Below, piece by piece: positions 12,240-23,092 of a DNA stretch of 64,000 nucleotides (position 1 is the first letter of the stretch; the number at the start of each line of letters is the position of its first letter). Source of the stretch: Coenobita brevimanus (lineage: Eukaryota; Arthropoda; Malacostraca; Decapoda; Coenobitidae). The stretch lies in contig CM064732.1 in the NCBI GenBank assembly GCA_032717465.1, positions 21,711,812-21,775,811 of the forward strand, written 5' to 3'. The notes beneath the pieces were generated by a model that searched no databases, was not told where the DNA came from, and saw nothing but the letters and a program-made list of their open reading frames with translations. The translations under genes and the position numbers were made by a program.

Positions 12240-13620
12240 TATATCTCATATCCCATACGGTACAAGATATATCGTATAAGATGAATAAAAAATCTGGGGG
12301 AAGCAAGGAACTAAGTGACGTCGTCGCACTGCAAACCTAAATTGAGACAGAAGGTGAGAGGAACGAGAGAAATGAAAAAAAAAAAAAAAAAAAAAAAAAG
12401 GATGTTTGACTAAGTTCGCGTAAGAGAAGGTGGGATGTGACGGAGAAAATGGAGAAGAGGGTTCGGGCAAAAGAAACGCAAAAAGAAAAAAAGTATAGCA
12501 GAGGGAAGAAGGAGGGCAACAATAAACAATGGGATGGGGGAGAAAACACGAAAACGCATGACAGGGCAAAAGAAAAGCAATGGTGGGATACAAGAAGAAC
12601 AAGGCAAAGAAATAAATAAGAACGGAGAAAAAGAGACGAAGGACAGAAAGATAAAGTTGAGGCATAAAAGGAAGGAAATTATAGTATAGAAAAATGTAAA
12701 AGATAAAGAGGCAACAAAAACATACGTGGGAATCTTACCGAAGAAAGAAAGGAAATTAATTATATGTAGGATGAGAGGAGGAGAAAACAAGGAGTGATGA
12801 AAATGGGCAATAATGAAGGAAGAATGGAACGACTGAAATGTAAGACAAGAGGAAGAACGAAGGAAAGCCAGGAAGGAGCTCATAAGAAGGGAAAATATGT
12901 AAAATTAGGATGGAAGATGGTGGAGAATGGAAAATAGTGAAGGGAACAAGGAATATTTGAAAGGAATGCAATGGAATGGAAGAAAAAAGAATAACCAAAG
13001 AATAGCAAGCGAAAGGCAGAAGTAAGGTAAAGGAAAAGAAAAGGAAGCAAGTGGAAAGTAGAAAGGAAGGAAGGTGAAAAGAAGTGTGGAGACACAGGGA
13101 CTACTAAAAGATTATTCGAACCATAAGAAAAGAGTGTTATTACGAAGGAAGTAAGAACGAGAAGGAAGCATAGAGAAAAGGAGAAAAGAAAAGAAGAAAC
13201 GGAGGTAACGATCACAGGAGGGGACAGAAGGAAGGAAAGTGAAGGAAGGAAAAGTGAAGGAAGGAAAAAGGAAGGAAGAAGACGCGGATGGTGAAGAAAA
13301 CTGCAGGAGACGAGGGAAATATAACCGACTAAGAGGAAAAGGGAAGGGGCAGAGTTTACGAAGCGAAGCGGAGCCAAACATACAGAAAAGGAGAAGGAAC
13401 GGCGGCACAGAAGGACGAAGAATATAATGGAGGCGATGAAAAAGATTAAGGGAGGAACTGGGAAGGAGATTGAGGAGACAGAGGTAGGGAAGTGAGGCAG
13501 AAAAAGTAGCGTACAGTGAAGCAAAAAGGAGGAAAAGCGACACTATAACCGATAAACAGAAAAATGAACTGTTGGAGGTAATGAGCATAGGACACGATGC
13601 TGCTTATATAAGAAAGAAAA
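12240..13620. repeat. 1.4-kb purine-rich tract
   Basis: The plus strand is dominated by A and G over about 1.4 kb, including poly(A) at 12374-12399 and AAGGAAGG blocks around 13220-13275. Long minus-strand frames of F/L/S/P (up to 214 codons) are artefacts of this composition. Confidence 0.9.
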
Positions 13621-13857
13621 ATAGATTATAGTTATGTAGGGTAAAATTTATTAACATTCAAGTTCTTAGGACTCATTCTTTTTTTATTTAGCTCGTCTAA
13701 TGCTAGTTGGAACCGACTGATGTATATTTCTTCCTACGCCGGGGTTAATGGTGACAGTTCAAAAATTACCATGCTCTAGTAACTCTAGCAGATCAATTGA
13801 ATCGTTTGATCTTAGCCTGAATAGAACGACGAAAGGCAACTATCGGAGGGTTAGATA

Positions 13858-13862
<5 letters not shown>

Positions 13863-13908
<46 letters not shown>
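13863..13908. repeat. (GA)n microsatellite
   Basis: Pure GA dinucleotides between two unassigned AT-rich stretches. Confidence 0.9.
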
Positions 13909-13911
<3 letters not shown>

Positions 13912-14029
13912 GAAAGAAAAGTAGAAAGATAAAACTAATCTAATATATGCAGACATGAAGAAACTAGAGGCCTCTCCCAAGGTGGGAATCGCACCATCAG
14001 CGAGCAAATACATATCTAGCCCGGCTCGG

Positions 14030-14380
14030 AATATGACCTTGACCTTGACATACCTCCACCAGTTTCGACCTCGTAGGAGATTTTCATCCCTACCAAACAC
14101 CTGTAAAATTTTGTGACTATATTTTGAGAGGTTGCGAAGTTATCGTCCTAACAGACACACAGAAACACAAAAACTGAAAACAATACTCGTAAGAGATTTT
14201 CATCCCTACTACACACCTGTAAAATTTTGTGATGATATCCTGATCGGTTGCTAAATTATCGTGGTAACAGAGACAGATCTTGACCTACCTTCACCAATTT
14301 TGAACTCATGATTTTTTTTTCCTGCTACACACCTGTAAAGTATTGTGATGATATCTTGAGCGGCTGAGAAGGTATCGTGC

Positions 14381-14420
<40 letters not shown>

Positions 14421-14440
14421 AAATTGAAAACAATACAAGC
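14030..14440. repeat. Composite tandem-core repeat with CA tract
   Basis: Begins with a TGACCTTGACCTTGACATA box. Three diverged core units follow (about 14080-14190, 14190-14300 and 14310-14385), each with TTTTCATCCC (or its relic), ACACCTGTAAA and a TTATCGT box. The last unit runs into (CA)n (14384-14417). Same plan as the repeats at 3290 and 6580, though the cores differ in sequence. Probably a related type of non-autonomous element; this is inference. Confidence 0.55.
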
Positions 14441-14719
14441 TTCACTATCGCGGCTGGTAAAAACTCTGCAGGAAGAAGGGAGAACATGAAATGCGTCAAT
14501 AACCCGAGACAAGGAGAGAGTGAGAATAAGAAGAAAGGAAAGGGAACGTGGTATTAAATGACGGAGATGGTGCGCAGGAGTATTGAGATGAGGACTGCGT
14601 TCGGAAAAGATTGAGAGAAACAGAAGACGCTGCAGGAAGATGCAAGGAAATAATGCGGGAGAAGGAGGCGAAATATACTGCGAAGCCAGGAGAAAGAAAA
14701 GAAAAAGGGGTAATTTATT

Positions 14720-15879
14720 TAATGCTGGAAAATTCTTGAAGCATCCTCATACTTTTATTCCCGACAAGCCCACTACGAGCATAGCCTACGAACAAAGACA
14801 AGCAGACAGACTGTCGTGAGACAACGGGGTAGACAGATAGACAAGTAGGTACAGATAAAGTGATAGGCACAATTGCAGAGGGTAACTACACAAAGCTGAA
14901 AGAAATAGACGATGAAGCAGACCGAGCAAACAGACAAACAATGAAGACAAACAGAAAGAATGAAACAAAAAATGACAGAAAATAAAATGTACTGTAAATA
15001 CATACATATATAAATACATATATACGTATCCTACATACATACAAAATACATACATACATACATATATACAGACAGACAGACAGACACGGAAAAATAAATG
15101 AGGGACACTGAGCCGAGAGAGACTGGCATGAAAATATGAAAGAAGGAAAAGAGAAAGAAAAACAGAAATGTAAGGAAAAGGTTGCAGAAGGGAACACAAT
15201 ACAAAATAAGAAGAAAGAACCAAAGGGAAGCAACGACAAATTATTGACAAGAAATAGAAGATAGGAACAAGAGAACGATTAGAAATATAAAAAGGTAAAT
15301 GCATAAGAAATTTTACGAATGTTAAAAGGATTTTGAAAGCAAGGAAAATATGAGAAGGTAGAGGAGAGTAAAGTGGCCCCAAGCAGGCAACAACAGTCAT
15401 TAGCAAACAGCAGGCACGCGCCCATCCTCTTAATTAAAAGCTGCATTAAAGATAATTGCCTAAATGACCCCAAGAAGCATTACATCAACACCAGCACAAA
15501 CAGCCACCTTACTTCGACACTTACAATTTGCCACACTTAATGCGTCTTTAGCTTTTCTCTCTTACTTATTTTTTCAGGGAAGGTTGCGCGTATTGTCAAT
15601 ATTTTTACTCCCGCTTAATTACTGAGTCGCTCCACTAATAAAGATCCCTTTTAACGCATTCATAATACTATGACTCTTTGTCTGATGAAATCAGTCGTTG
15701 AGAATTAATTGAAGTAGAACCCTAGTGTTGTTCCGACCATAAGAGTTAATGCTTCTATTAACTCACAGTCTTTTGTATTCAGTGTCTGCTGATTAAAATC
15801 ATCTCACGTTATCTGCAGTAAAATACTAGAGTTGTCTCTACTATTGTAAAGTGAGCTGCATAAAATCGTGTGTCGATAA
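14720..15879. other. Unassigned spacer with CATA/GACA repeats
   Basis: Contains a CATA/GACA tetranucleotide cluster (about 15000-15085) and AT-rich DNA up to the LTR element. Minus-strand frames here are low-complexity. The last four bases before the element, ATAA, are its target-site duplication. Confidence 0.4.
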
Positions 15880-16666
15880 TGTTACATAGCCTATGATTTC
15901 ATCATCCTTTGTGTAATTTTAACACACAGTTGCTGCATGTTTGATCACGAGCGTGTTCTGCCTCAGTTCCCCCCTTCTACCGTTATAGTAGAGTAAGTCG
16001 TTCTCTCTGTTATTCAGAGCGGGATTTTCAGCTTTTTTGTCCCCATGGCTTCATTTGCGCGTCCTTCTTACAAGTTGTATCAAGCTCTCCTGGCCCCTAT
16101 ATAATGAGCTCAGTCTCTGCATCATTGCCACTTAGATCTGCTCCTCATTTTGTTCACATCTCTGTCCTCCCCTGTACAGTTATTATTATTGTGAGTGCTC
16201 AAGAAATCTCCAAACATCTAGCAGCTGTGTGTAATTTGAGTATAAGTGTTATTGCCTTTTTTTTTGTACTGTGTAGCATAAGGTTAATTCTTGGGCCTAG
16301 TGAGGTTTTTGATTGATGTTGGGTTTTATGTCAGTCATTTTTTATAATAGTTTGTATCTGTAATAATTTATCTGGCATTCACTGAGTATTATCTGGTATC
16401 TCATTTTATCAGGGCTGACTTAGATAAATTTACTCTTGCTAATTTCGTGTTAATAGAGGCTATTGCAGTTAACCATATATTTAACCTGTTTATTTGCCAT
16501 TACATTATCCTTATGAGTCCTGAATGTTTTGTTGTTAGTTTGAGCATTAAACTTTAACTTGTAATTTTACCTAACTCTTTTGTTTTGAACCTGGAACTTT
16601 ACGGGACAGTAGTGACTCTTAGTATTCTCACTTAAAGTGTAGGTTATCTTTCTCTGTTCCGTAACA
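15880..16666 (+). repeat. 5' LTR of Gmr1-like retrotransposon
   Basis: 787 bp, beginning TGTTAC and ending GTAACA. It matches the 3' LTR (20485-21270) with seven substitutions and one T indel by my count (about 0.9% divergence), so the insertion is young. A TATATAA box lies at 16098-16104 and an ATTAAA at 16546-16551, placing a plausible promoter and polyadenylation signal inside the LTR. The 4-bp duplication ATAA flanks the element (15876-15879 and 21271-21274). Confidence 0.95.
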
Positions 16667-16700
16667 TAAATTTGGCGACCTCATATCAGGATATTCAGGA
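16667..16700 (+). promoter_or_regulatory. Putative primer-binding site
   Basis: Directly after the 5' LTR, following a few A/T bases, comes TGGCGACCTCATATCAGG (from 16673). A TGG-initial site a few bases past the LTR is usual for tRNA-primed Ty3/Gypsy elements. Which tRNA would pair I cannot tell. Confidence 0.5.
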
Positions 16701-16750
16701 TATTATCATAAGGATATTGCTTGATATTTTGTGACTGTTACTTATTAATT

Positions 16751-19700
16751 ATGTCTACTATTACTACACTTGATGAAGCCAAAGATTTTTTGTCAAATGT
16801 GCAAACAGTGTGTGATATAGAAAACAGAACAAAGAATGAACTTAAGCTTGTTGCTCAACAATTGGGAATTGCTGTTCGCTCTCATCATTCTAAAGATCAA
16901 ATTGTTGACATGATTAATGAAAGCTTGTTTAATGTAACTCCTCCAAATGAGCAAACGCAGATTGAATTAGCTAAGTTACAGCTAGCCCTGCAAGAGGCTA
17001 AGGCTAAGGAGGCGGAGGCCCGTTCTAAGGAGGCTGAGGCACAAGTTGAAATTGCTAGGATTCAGGCAGACCATGAGTATCGCATGAAACAAGGTGGAAC
17101 TGGATCATCTAGCTCTGATGATTTTGATGTGGCTAAAAATGTTAAACTTGTCCCTCCTTTTAATGAATCTGATTTAACAAAGTATTTTCAGTTGTTTGAG
17201 AGGGTAGCTACAGGTTTTAATTGGCCCAAACAGAATTGGCCAGTACTCCTTCAAACTGTTCTCACCGGTAAAGCTCAAGTAACTTATGCATCTTTGCCTC
17301 AGGATCAATGTGATAATTATGATGTAGTTAAGAGCTTGATTCTTAAGGCCTATGAGCTTGTTCCTGAAGCCTATAGAGTAAAATTTAGGACAACTTACAA
17401 GCAAGATAAGCAATCCCATGTTGAGTATGCAAAAATCAAAGAAGATCTGTTAGAGCAGTGGTTAAATTCTAAGAATGTGGATTCTGATTTTGACAAATTT
17501 AAGCAGATGATTTTGCTGGAGGACTTCAAAAGGTGTATTTATAAAGATGTAAGCCTATATCTTGATGAGAAAAGAATAGATAATTTGTCTGATGCTGCAG
17601 TTTTAGCTGATGAGTATGTTCTCACTCACAAGAGATATTCTAGAGAAAAAGGGAAAGCTGAGAGTAAGTACGTTGCCTCTACTCAGAGTACAGGTAACAG
17701 GAAAGAGAATAAAGATGATGTTTCTCAGGAAGTAAATACCAGCTTCACCTCTAGATTTCAGAAAAGTAAATGTACTTATTGTAGTAAGCTTGGTCATACT
17801 ACGGAGAGATGTTTCAGGAGACAGCGTGATGTGAACAAAAAGGAGTCTTTAAATATTCAGTCAATTGGTCTAGTGTCCAGTCTTGAGAGTTCCCAGAATT
17901 CTTTACCTGAGTTAACTGAACCTGCTTTGAGGGGTAACTTAAATTTTCATGATGGAGCTCCTCTTTTGAGCAGTAACGTGGGTGACACTCTCAAGAGTTC
18001 ATGTGCTAATTTCCTGTCTGATGGTTTTGTCAGTCCTCTGGACAGTAATGACAGGCAATCAGTTCAAATATATCGTGATACAGGTGCTTGCCAATCCCTT
18101 ATGCTGACCAGTGTTCTAGGCTCTAATGTTAATTCCTCTGATGAAACTGTAATCTTACAAGGTGTAGGGAATAATTACTTCTCTGTCCCTCTGTGCAGAG
18201 TGAATTTAGAGTCTGGTTTTGTTAATGGTTCCGTTATGGTTGGGTTGGTTGAGACACTCCCAATGTCAGGAGTAACTTTCTTACTTGGAAATGATATTGG
18301 TAGAAGTCAAGTGTGTCCAGCTCCTCAGTTGTCTAGTGAGCCAGTGGCTGTGTCCCAGGATTGTGATGTCCCTGATGTGTTCCCTGCATGTGCTGTCACT
18401 AGGGCTAAGTCTAAAGTTACTGGTGGTTTAGAGGATAATGATGATGATGATGTTATCCTAGCTGACACTTTTCTTGCTAATTTGGACCACTCACAAGATG
18501 AGGCAGTACCCCGTAGTGTTGATAATTTGTCTCGTCAAGAGTTGGTTGAGTTGCAGGTTCCTGACCCTGAGTTGAAAGGTCTAGCTGACTCTGCTTACAG
18601 TGAAGAAGAGTCAGCCGGTGCTTCTACTTGTTATTATGTAAAGTCAGGAGTACTTATGAGGAAGTGGAGACCCCCAACAGCATCAGCCGACTGTGAATGG
18701 GAGGTTGTACATCAAGTTGTCATCCCTCGTGTTTGTAGGCAGGATATCATTCGAGTGGCTCATGATTCCAGTTTGGCAGGACACCTTGGAGTGAGGAAGA
18801 CTGTGGCACGCATTTTGAAACACTTCTACTGGCCAGGTATCTTCAGGGATGTTTCCTGGTATTGTAAGTCTTGTCACACCTGTCAAGTTGTGGGGAAGTG
18901 TAATCAGACCGAAAAGGTTGCACCTCTAGTTCCCATTCCTCCTTTTGAGGCGCCTTTCACCCGTGTGTTGGTGGATATTGTGGGCCCTCTTCCTAAGACT
19001 TCTTCAGGATTTTCTTATGTGTTGACCCTGATTGATATGGCTACTCGTTATCCTGAAGCCATTCCACTTAGAAATATCTCAGCAAAGAACGTGGTTAACG
19101 AAATGCTAGGGTTCTTCACGAAGTTTGGTCTGCCCAAGGAGGTACAGTCAGACCGGGGAAGTAATTTCATGTCAAACGTTTTCAAGCAGTCTCTGAAAGA
19201 GTTGGGCATCACCCAGATCACATCTTCAGCTTACCATCCCCAGACCCAAGGAGCGTTGGAGAGATATCATCAAACACTCAAATCGATGCTCAAGAAATAC
19301 TGTTTGGAACATCAGAAAGACTGGGATAAAGGTCTTCCATTCGTCGTATTTGCCACAAGAGAATCTCCAAATGAATCACTGGGCTTCTCACCTTTTGAAC
19401 TACTGTTTGGCCATGAAGTAAGAGGACCCCTTAAGTTACTCAAGGAATGCTGGCTGTCGGAGGAAGATGACGTCAACCTGCTGGAGTATGTGATGAAGTT
19501 CAAAGAACGGCTGTCCACTGCTTTACAGCTGGCGAGAGAGAATTTAGGGCCTGTTCAGGAGAAGATGAAGACTTGGTATGATAAGAAGTCCAGGTTACGC
19601 CACTTTCAGCCAGGAGATCAGGTTTTGATTCTGCTACCAGTTCATGGGCAACCTCTTCAAGCCAAGTTTAGTGGCCCTTATTTCGTGGAGAAGAAACTCA

Positions 19701-20494
19701 GTGATGTCAACTATGTCATCGCGACGCCAGATCGTAGAAAGAGCAAGCAACTATGTCACATCAACATGCTAAAGTTATATCACAGGCGGGACGAAAATAA
19801 TCCAGTCTGCACTGTAGCTGTTCCACCCGAGTCTGCAAGTGAAGCTCTCCCATGCAGCATGAGCCTGAGTGATAGTTTGGGGAAGAATCCTGATATCATG
19901 AATGATCTCCAGACTAAGCTTTCTCATCTAACTCCCAAGGAAAGGCAGGAGTTTTCGGCATTACTGCAGGAGTACCCGCAAGTGTTCCGTGCCACTCCAG
20001 GAAGAACCACTGTGTTGATGCATGATGTCGATGTTGGAGACGCAAAGCCAATTAAATTGCCTTCTTACCGTGTGAACCCAGTGAAAGTTCCTCTCATCCA
20101 GAAGGAGCTTGGCTACCCGTTGGACCACAAGATGATTGAGCCCTGTCAGAGCGAGTGGAGTTCTCCTGTCACTCTGGTCCCTAAGCCAGGTGGGTCACAG
20201 CGGCTTTGCATTGACTACAGACGTGTTAATCAGATAACCAAAACAGACACTTACCCTCTCCCTCGTGTGGAAGATTGCATAGACAAGATCGGAAAGGCTA
20301 GGTACATAAGTAAGTTTGATTTGTTAAAGGGATACTGGCAAGTACCTATGACTGAACGTGCTAGGGAGATCTCATGTTTTGTAACATTAGGAAAGACCTT
20401 TGCATGGTCTGTAATGCCATATACAGATTGTTTTAGAGTAATAAGAAATTTCCTTTGTAAATTTTTTTTTTCTTTGTGGGGAGGTGTTACATAG
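16751..20494 (+). CDS. Gag-Pol polyprotein (gag-PR-INT-RT), truncated
   Basis: The open frame runs from 16721, but the ATG at 16751 (MSTITTLDEAK) is the likelier start because the first ten codons are leader-like. Positions below count from 16721. Coiled coil about 75-125; capsid with a SCAN-like stretch about 241-303 (DLLEQWLNSKN to DEYVLTHK); CCHC zinc knuckle 350-363; protease DTGA near 453; integrase HHCC zinc region 681-722; catalytic D752, D811 and E847 (D-58-D-35-E); GPY/F module about 945-1025; RT from about 1110, with the motif A aspartate near 1200 (KFDLLKGYWQVP). After VMPY (codon about 1234) the sequence leaves RT and the last codons are read from 3' non-coding DNA. YxDD and RNase H are missing. 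Gag and pol share one frame with no slippage site needed. Confidence 0.9.
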   Translation: MSTITTLDEAKDFLSNVQTVCDIENRTKNELKLVAQQLGIAVRSHHSKDQIVDMINESLFNVTPPNEQTQIELAKLQLALQEAKAKEAEARSKEAEAQVEIARIQADHEYRMKQGGTGSSSSDDFDVAKNVKLVPPFNESDLTKYFQLFERVATGFNWPKQNWPVLLQTVLTGKAQVTYASLPQDQCDNYDVVKSLILKAYELVPEAYRVKFRTTYKQDKQSHVEYAKIKEDLLEQWLNSKNVDSDFDKFKQMILLEDFKRCIYKDVSLYLDEKRIDNLSDAAVLADEYVLTHKRYSREKGKAESKYVASTQSTGNRKENKDDVSQEVNTSFTSRFQKSKCTYCSKLGHTTERCFRRQRDVNKKESLNIQSIGLVSSLESSQNSLPELTEPALRGNLNFHDGAPLLSSNVGDTLKSSCANFLSDGFVSPLDSNDRQSVQIYRDTGACQSLMLTSVLGSNVNSSDETVILQGVGNNYFSVPLCRVNLESGFVNGSVMVGLVETLPMSGVTFLLGNDIGRSQVCPAPQLSSEPVAVSQDCDVPDVFPACAVTRAKSKVTGGLEDNDDDDVILADTFLANLDHSQDEAVPRSVDNLSRQELVELQVPDPELKGLADSAYSEEESAGASTCYYVKSGVLMRKWRPPTASADCEWEVVHQVVIPRVCRQDIIRVAHDSSLAGHLGVRKTVARILKHFYWPGIFRDVSWYCKSCHTCQVVGKCNQTEKVAPLVPIPPFEAPFTRVLVDIVGPLPKTSSGFSYVLTLIDMATRYPEAIPLRNISAKNVVNEMLGFFTKFGLPKEVQSDRGSNFMSNVFKQSLKELGITQITSSAYHPQTQGALERYHQTLKSMLKKYCLEHQKDWDKGLPFVVFATRESPNESLGFSPFELLFGHEVRGPLKLLKECWLSEEDDVNLLEYVMKFKERLSTALQLARENLGPVQEKMKTWYDKKSRLRHFQPGDQVLILLPVHGQPLQAKFSGPYFVEKKLSDVNYVIATPDRRKSKQLCHINMLKLYHRRDENNPVCTVAVPPESASEALPCSMSLSDSLGKNPDIMNDLQTKLSHLTPKERQEFSALLQEYPQVFRATPGRTTVLMHDVDVGDAKPIKLPSYRVNPVKVPLIQKELGYPLDHKMIEPCQSEWSSPVTLVPKPGGSQRLCIDYRRVNQITKTDTYPLPRVEDCIDKIGKARYISKFDLLKGYWQVPMTERAREISCFVTLGKTFAWSVMPYTDCFRVIRNFLCKFFFSLWGGVT

Positions 20495-21270
20495 CCTATG
20501 ATTTCATCATCCTTTGTGTAATTTTAATGCACAGTTGCTGCATGTTTGATCACGAGCGTGTTCTGCCTCAGTTCCCCCCTTCTACCGTTATAGTAGAGTA
20601 AGTCGTTCTCTCTGTTATTCAGAGCTGGATTTTCAGCTTTTTGTCCCCATGGCTTCATTTGCGCGTCCTTCTTACAAGTTGTATCAAGCTCTCCTGGCCC
20701 CTATATAATGAGCTCAGTCTCTGCATCATTGCCACTTAGATCTGCTCCTCATTTTGTTCACATCTCTGTCCTCCCCTGTACAGTTATTATTATTGTGAGT
20801 GCTCAAGAAATCTCCAAACATCTAGCAGCTGTGTGTAATTTGAGGATAAGTGTTATTGCATTTTTTCTTGTACTGTGTAGCATAAGGTTAATTCTTGGGC
20901 CTAGTGAGGTTTTTGATTGATGTTGGGTTTTATGTCAGTCATTTTTTATAATAGTTTGTATCTGTAATAATTTATCTGGCATTCACTGAGTATTATCTGG
21001 TATCTCATTTTATCAGGGCTGACTTAGATAAATTTACTCTTGCTAATTTCGTGTTAATAGAGGCTATTGCAGTTAACCATATATTTAACCTGTTTATTTG
21101 CCATTACATTATCCTTATGAGTCCTGAATGTTTTGTTGTTAGTTTGAGCATTAAACTTTAACTTGTAATTTTACCTAACTCTTTTGTTTTGAACCTGGAA
21201 CTTTACAGGACAGTAGTGACTCTTAGTATTCTCACTTAAAGTGTAGGTTATCTTTCTCTGTTCCGTAACA
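20485..21270 (+). repeat. 3' LTR of Gmr1-like retrotransposon
   Basis: 786 bp; the partner of 15880-16666. Differences include AACACAC versus AATGCAC near the start and a one-base T-run difference. The same short 70-codon frame appears in both LTRs (16104-16316 and 20708-20920) and is not considered coding. Confidence 0.95.
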
Positions 21271-21274
21271 ATAA

Positions 21275-22119
21275 CAAGAACAGAAAAAAAAAAAAAAAAA
21301 AAACATCGTCGAACATGCAGGGTCAGTGTAAATTGTTTCAAACCTTTCGCCACGCATGGTGCCCCATTATTTAAATGATATCGTTTGTCGGTAACAAGAA
21401 TAAGTGAAAATACATGTCACGGTCTTAATGAAGACCGGTATTAATTCATTTACAACGAGATGCCTCCTCGAAGCTGAAAAAGCTGTACAGTGGTAACACG
21501 TAAATGTCGGGTGGTACATGGGTTAATGGAAATCGTTTAAACCTGAACTTCATCAGACATAGCCCCTCTTGAAGTTGATGAAGAGGATCGTGATATTTGT
21601 AGATCGAATGGGAAGGTAGTAATAGTGCCTAAGGGATTCTTAACTGAGGTTGTTTCTAATGCAGGGTATTTCTAGCCACATCAACGAAATTTAAAAGCAA
21701 CTGTTGAGTGGTAACAATAATATAGAATGTAATTTCTGATTTTTTCTTGTTATCACCATCCAGTGTTATTGTACCTAACGGCTTTTCAGAAATGAGGGAT
21801 AGGACATCGGTCGTATTACTAAACTGAGAGGGCAAAAGGAAACGCAAACCTATTTTTTTTCCAAATTAAGTATGTGAGAGATACCTATGATTAGGGAATA
21901 CAGTTAGTCTGCACCCCACGTTACAGAGTGTACTCAAGTACGCTGCCGAAAAGTCAACCACCTTCTATTCTGGTCATATGGTTAAAAAAGTGTCGCTCAA
22001 ATATGAACCGGATTTATCTTTCGCGATTTTAGATTAGCTGACATGATCCACTGGTATTCACTGGATCTGCTTTTGCTTATAATGCGTGTGCACCGAGTTA
22101 AGGGTTCGAGGCCACACTA
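21275..22119. other. Unassigned spacer
   Basis: Follows the LTR element; opens with a poly(A) run (21283-21303). No motif or repeat recognised apart from the short T run introducing the SINE copy at its right edge. Confidence 0.3.
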
Positions 22120-22362
22120 TTTTTTTTTTTTTATGTGACCGACTCTGAGCATAGGCTTCACAGCCTGATTTCAAGGCCCAGTAGTCCTCCTACGTACCGC
22201 ACACCTCTACATGTCACCACTTCGGCGCTAACACCCATCGTCCATACTGAATAAATGCTAGGGCTGTCTCATATAGGACTGATGTATTGGTATTAGCGGG
22301 GGTATTTTTATGACATGTCGGCGGGTCTTCTGGTAGATCATATGGTGGTTATTTAATCAATC
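22120..22362 (-). repeat. SINE copy 2 (5'-truncated), same family as 26316-26664
   Basis: On the minus strand the body seen at 26400-26635 is repeated with moderate divergence. Shared landmarks include GACCCGCCGACATGTC, GCTAATACCAATACA and GGTGTTAGCGCCGAAG, ending in poly(A) (T run at 22120-22132 on the plus strand). The tRNA-like head is absent. Confidence 0.85.
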
Positions 22363-22689
22363 CACCAACTTCAGGTAAAATCAGACAAAAATTGTTGAAT
22401 GACCTTGCTTTATGATGTTAGCCTTTCCCCTCTCCCTGTGGCCTTGACCTACGACCGACTGTACTAAAAACTATTTTTTTTTTCTTTTTTAAGTCTCTCC
22501 ATATCCTCTATCATTCATTCCAGAATGATGGGTCTAAAACCAGATAAAGATTAAGTCAACTGTGCATTATGACTTTCATTTTTGACCTGTTGTTCTCAAA
22601 ACCAATGGGTCAATCGATAAGGGGACGATATTCCGGTCGGGCACTGAGTTTGATGTTAATCTGACGGAAACTATTTTTTTTTTATTCTG

Positions 22690-22739
<50 letters not shown>

Positions 22740-23001
22740 CGCGCGCGAGCTGAGAATTAATCTTTCACAGTGACCTTGACTTTTTGATTACTGTCAGAAC
22801 TGAAGAATCTTGGCTTACCATTTGGTCTTTCTCACGTTTGACTTACACTAGAAAAAAAAAATGATGTCTTTGCTTAATCAAATTTGACAACCCTATGACC
22901 TTGATCTTTGACCTATTGTTCTAAGCAAGAGTAATTTCACTCATTATCTGAACCTTTCCACTATGTTTGGTTAAAATCGAAAAAAGAATTCTTATTTATT
23001 T

Positions 23002-23092
<91 letters not shown>
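22363..23092. repeat. Nuclear-receptor-half-site-like boxes and two (CA)n tracts
   Basis: Holds repeated TGACCT/TGACTT-type boxes (22429-22450, 22580-22600, 22765-22785, 22896-22915) interleaved with short poly(T) or poly(A) runs and two pure (CA)n tracts (22691-22736 and about 23007-23091). The arrangement resembles the composite repeats at 3290 and 14030, but I could not define unit boundaries. Confidence 0.45.

Larger units (their letters stand above)
15880..21270 (+). mobile_element. Ty3/Gypsy LTR retrotransposon, Gmr1-like domain order
   Basis: A complete LTR-to-LTR copy of 5391 bp with TG...CA termini, 4-bp duplication ATAA, candidate primer-binding site, one gag-pol frame and a polypurine tract (GTGGGGAGG at 20476-20484) touching the 3' LTR. 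Protein motifs are Ty3/Gypsy-type, yet integrase precedes RT, the order known from Copia and from the Gmr1 group of Ty3/Gypsy. RT is cut after the region preceding the catalytic YxDD box and RNase H is absent, so this copy cannot move without help. The near-identical LTRs mean that either the deletion was recent or an already deleted form transposed. Confidence 0.9.

Noticed and set aside
12880..13588. Long minus-strand frames (up to 214 codons) rich in F, L, S and P
   Set aside because: They coincide exactly with a purine-rich tract, overlap each other in several frames and show only composition-driven residues.
14384..14417. CRISPR-like regular repeats among the tandem core units
   Set aside because: Units are diverged, differ in spacing and end in (CA)n; the context is eukaryotic. 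No CRISPR arrays anywhere in the window.
16104..16316. 70-codon frame repeated at 20708-20920
   Set aside because: The repetition is explained by the two LTRs; it spans the promoter region and has no domain.
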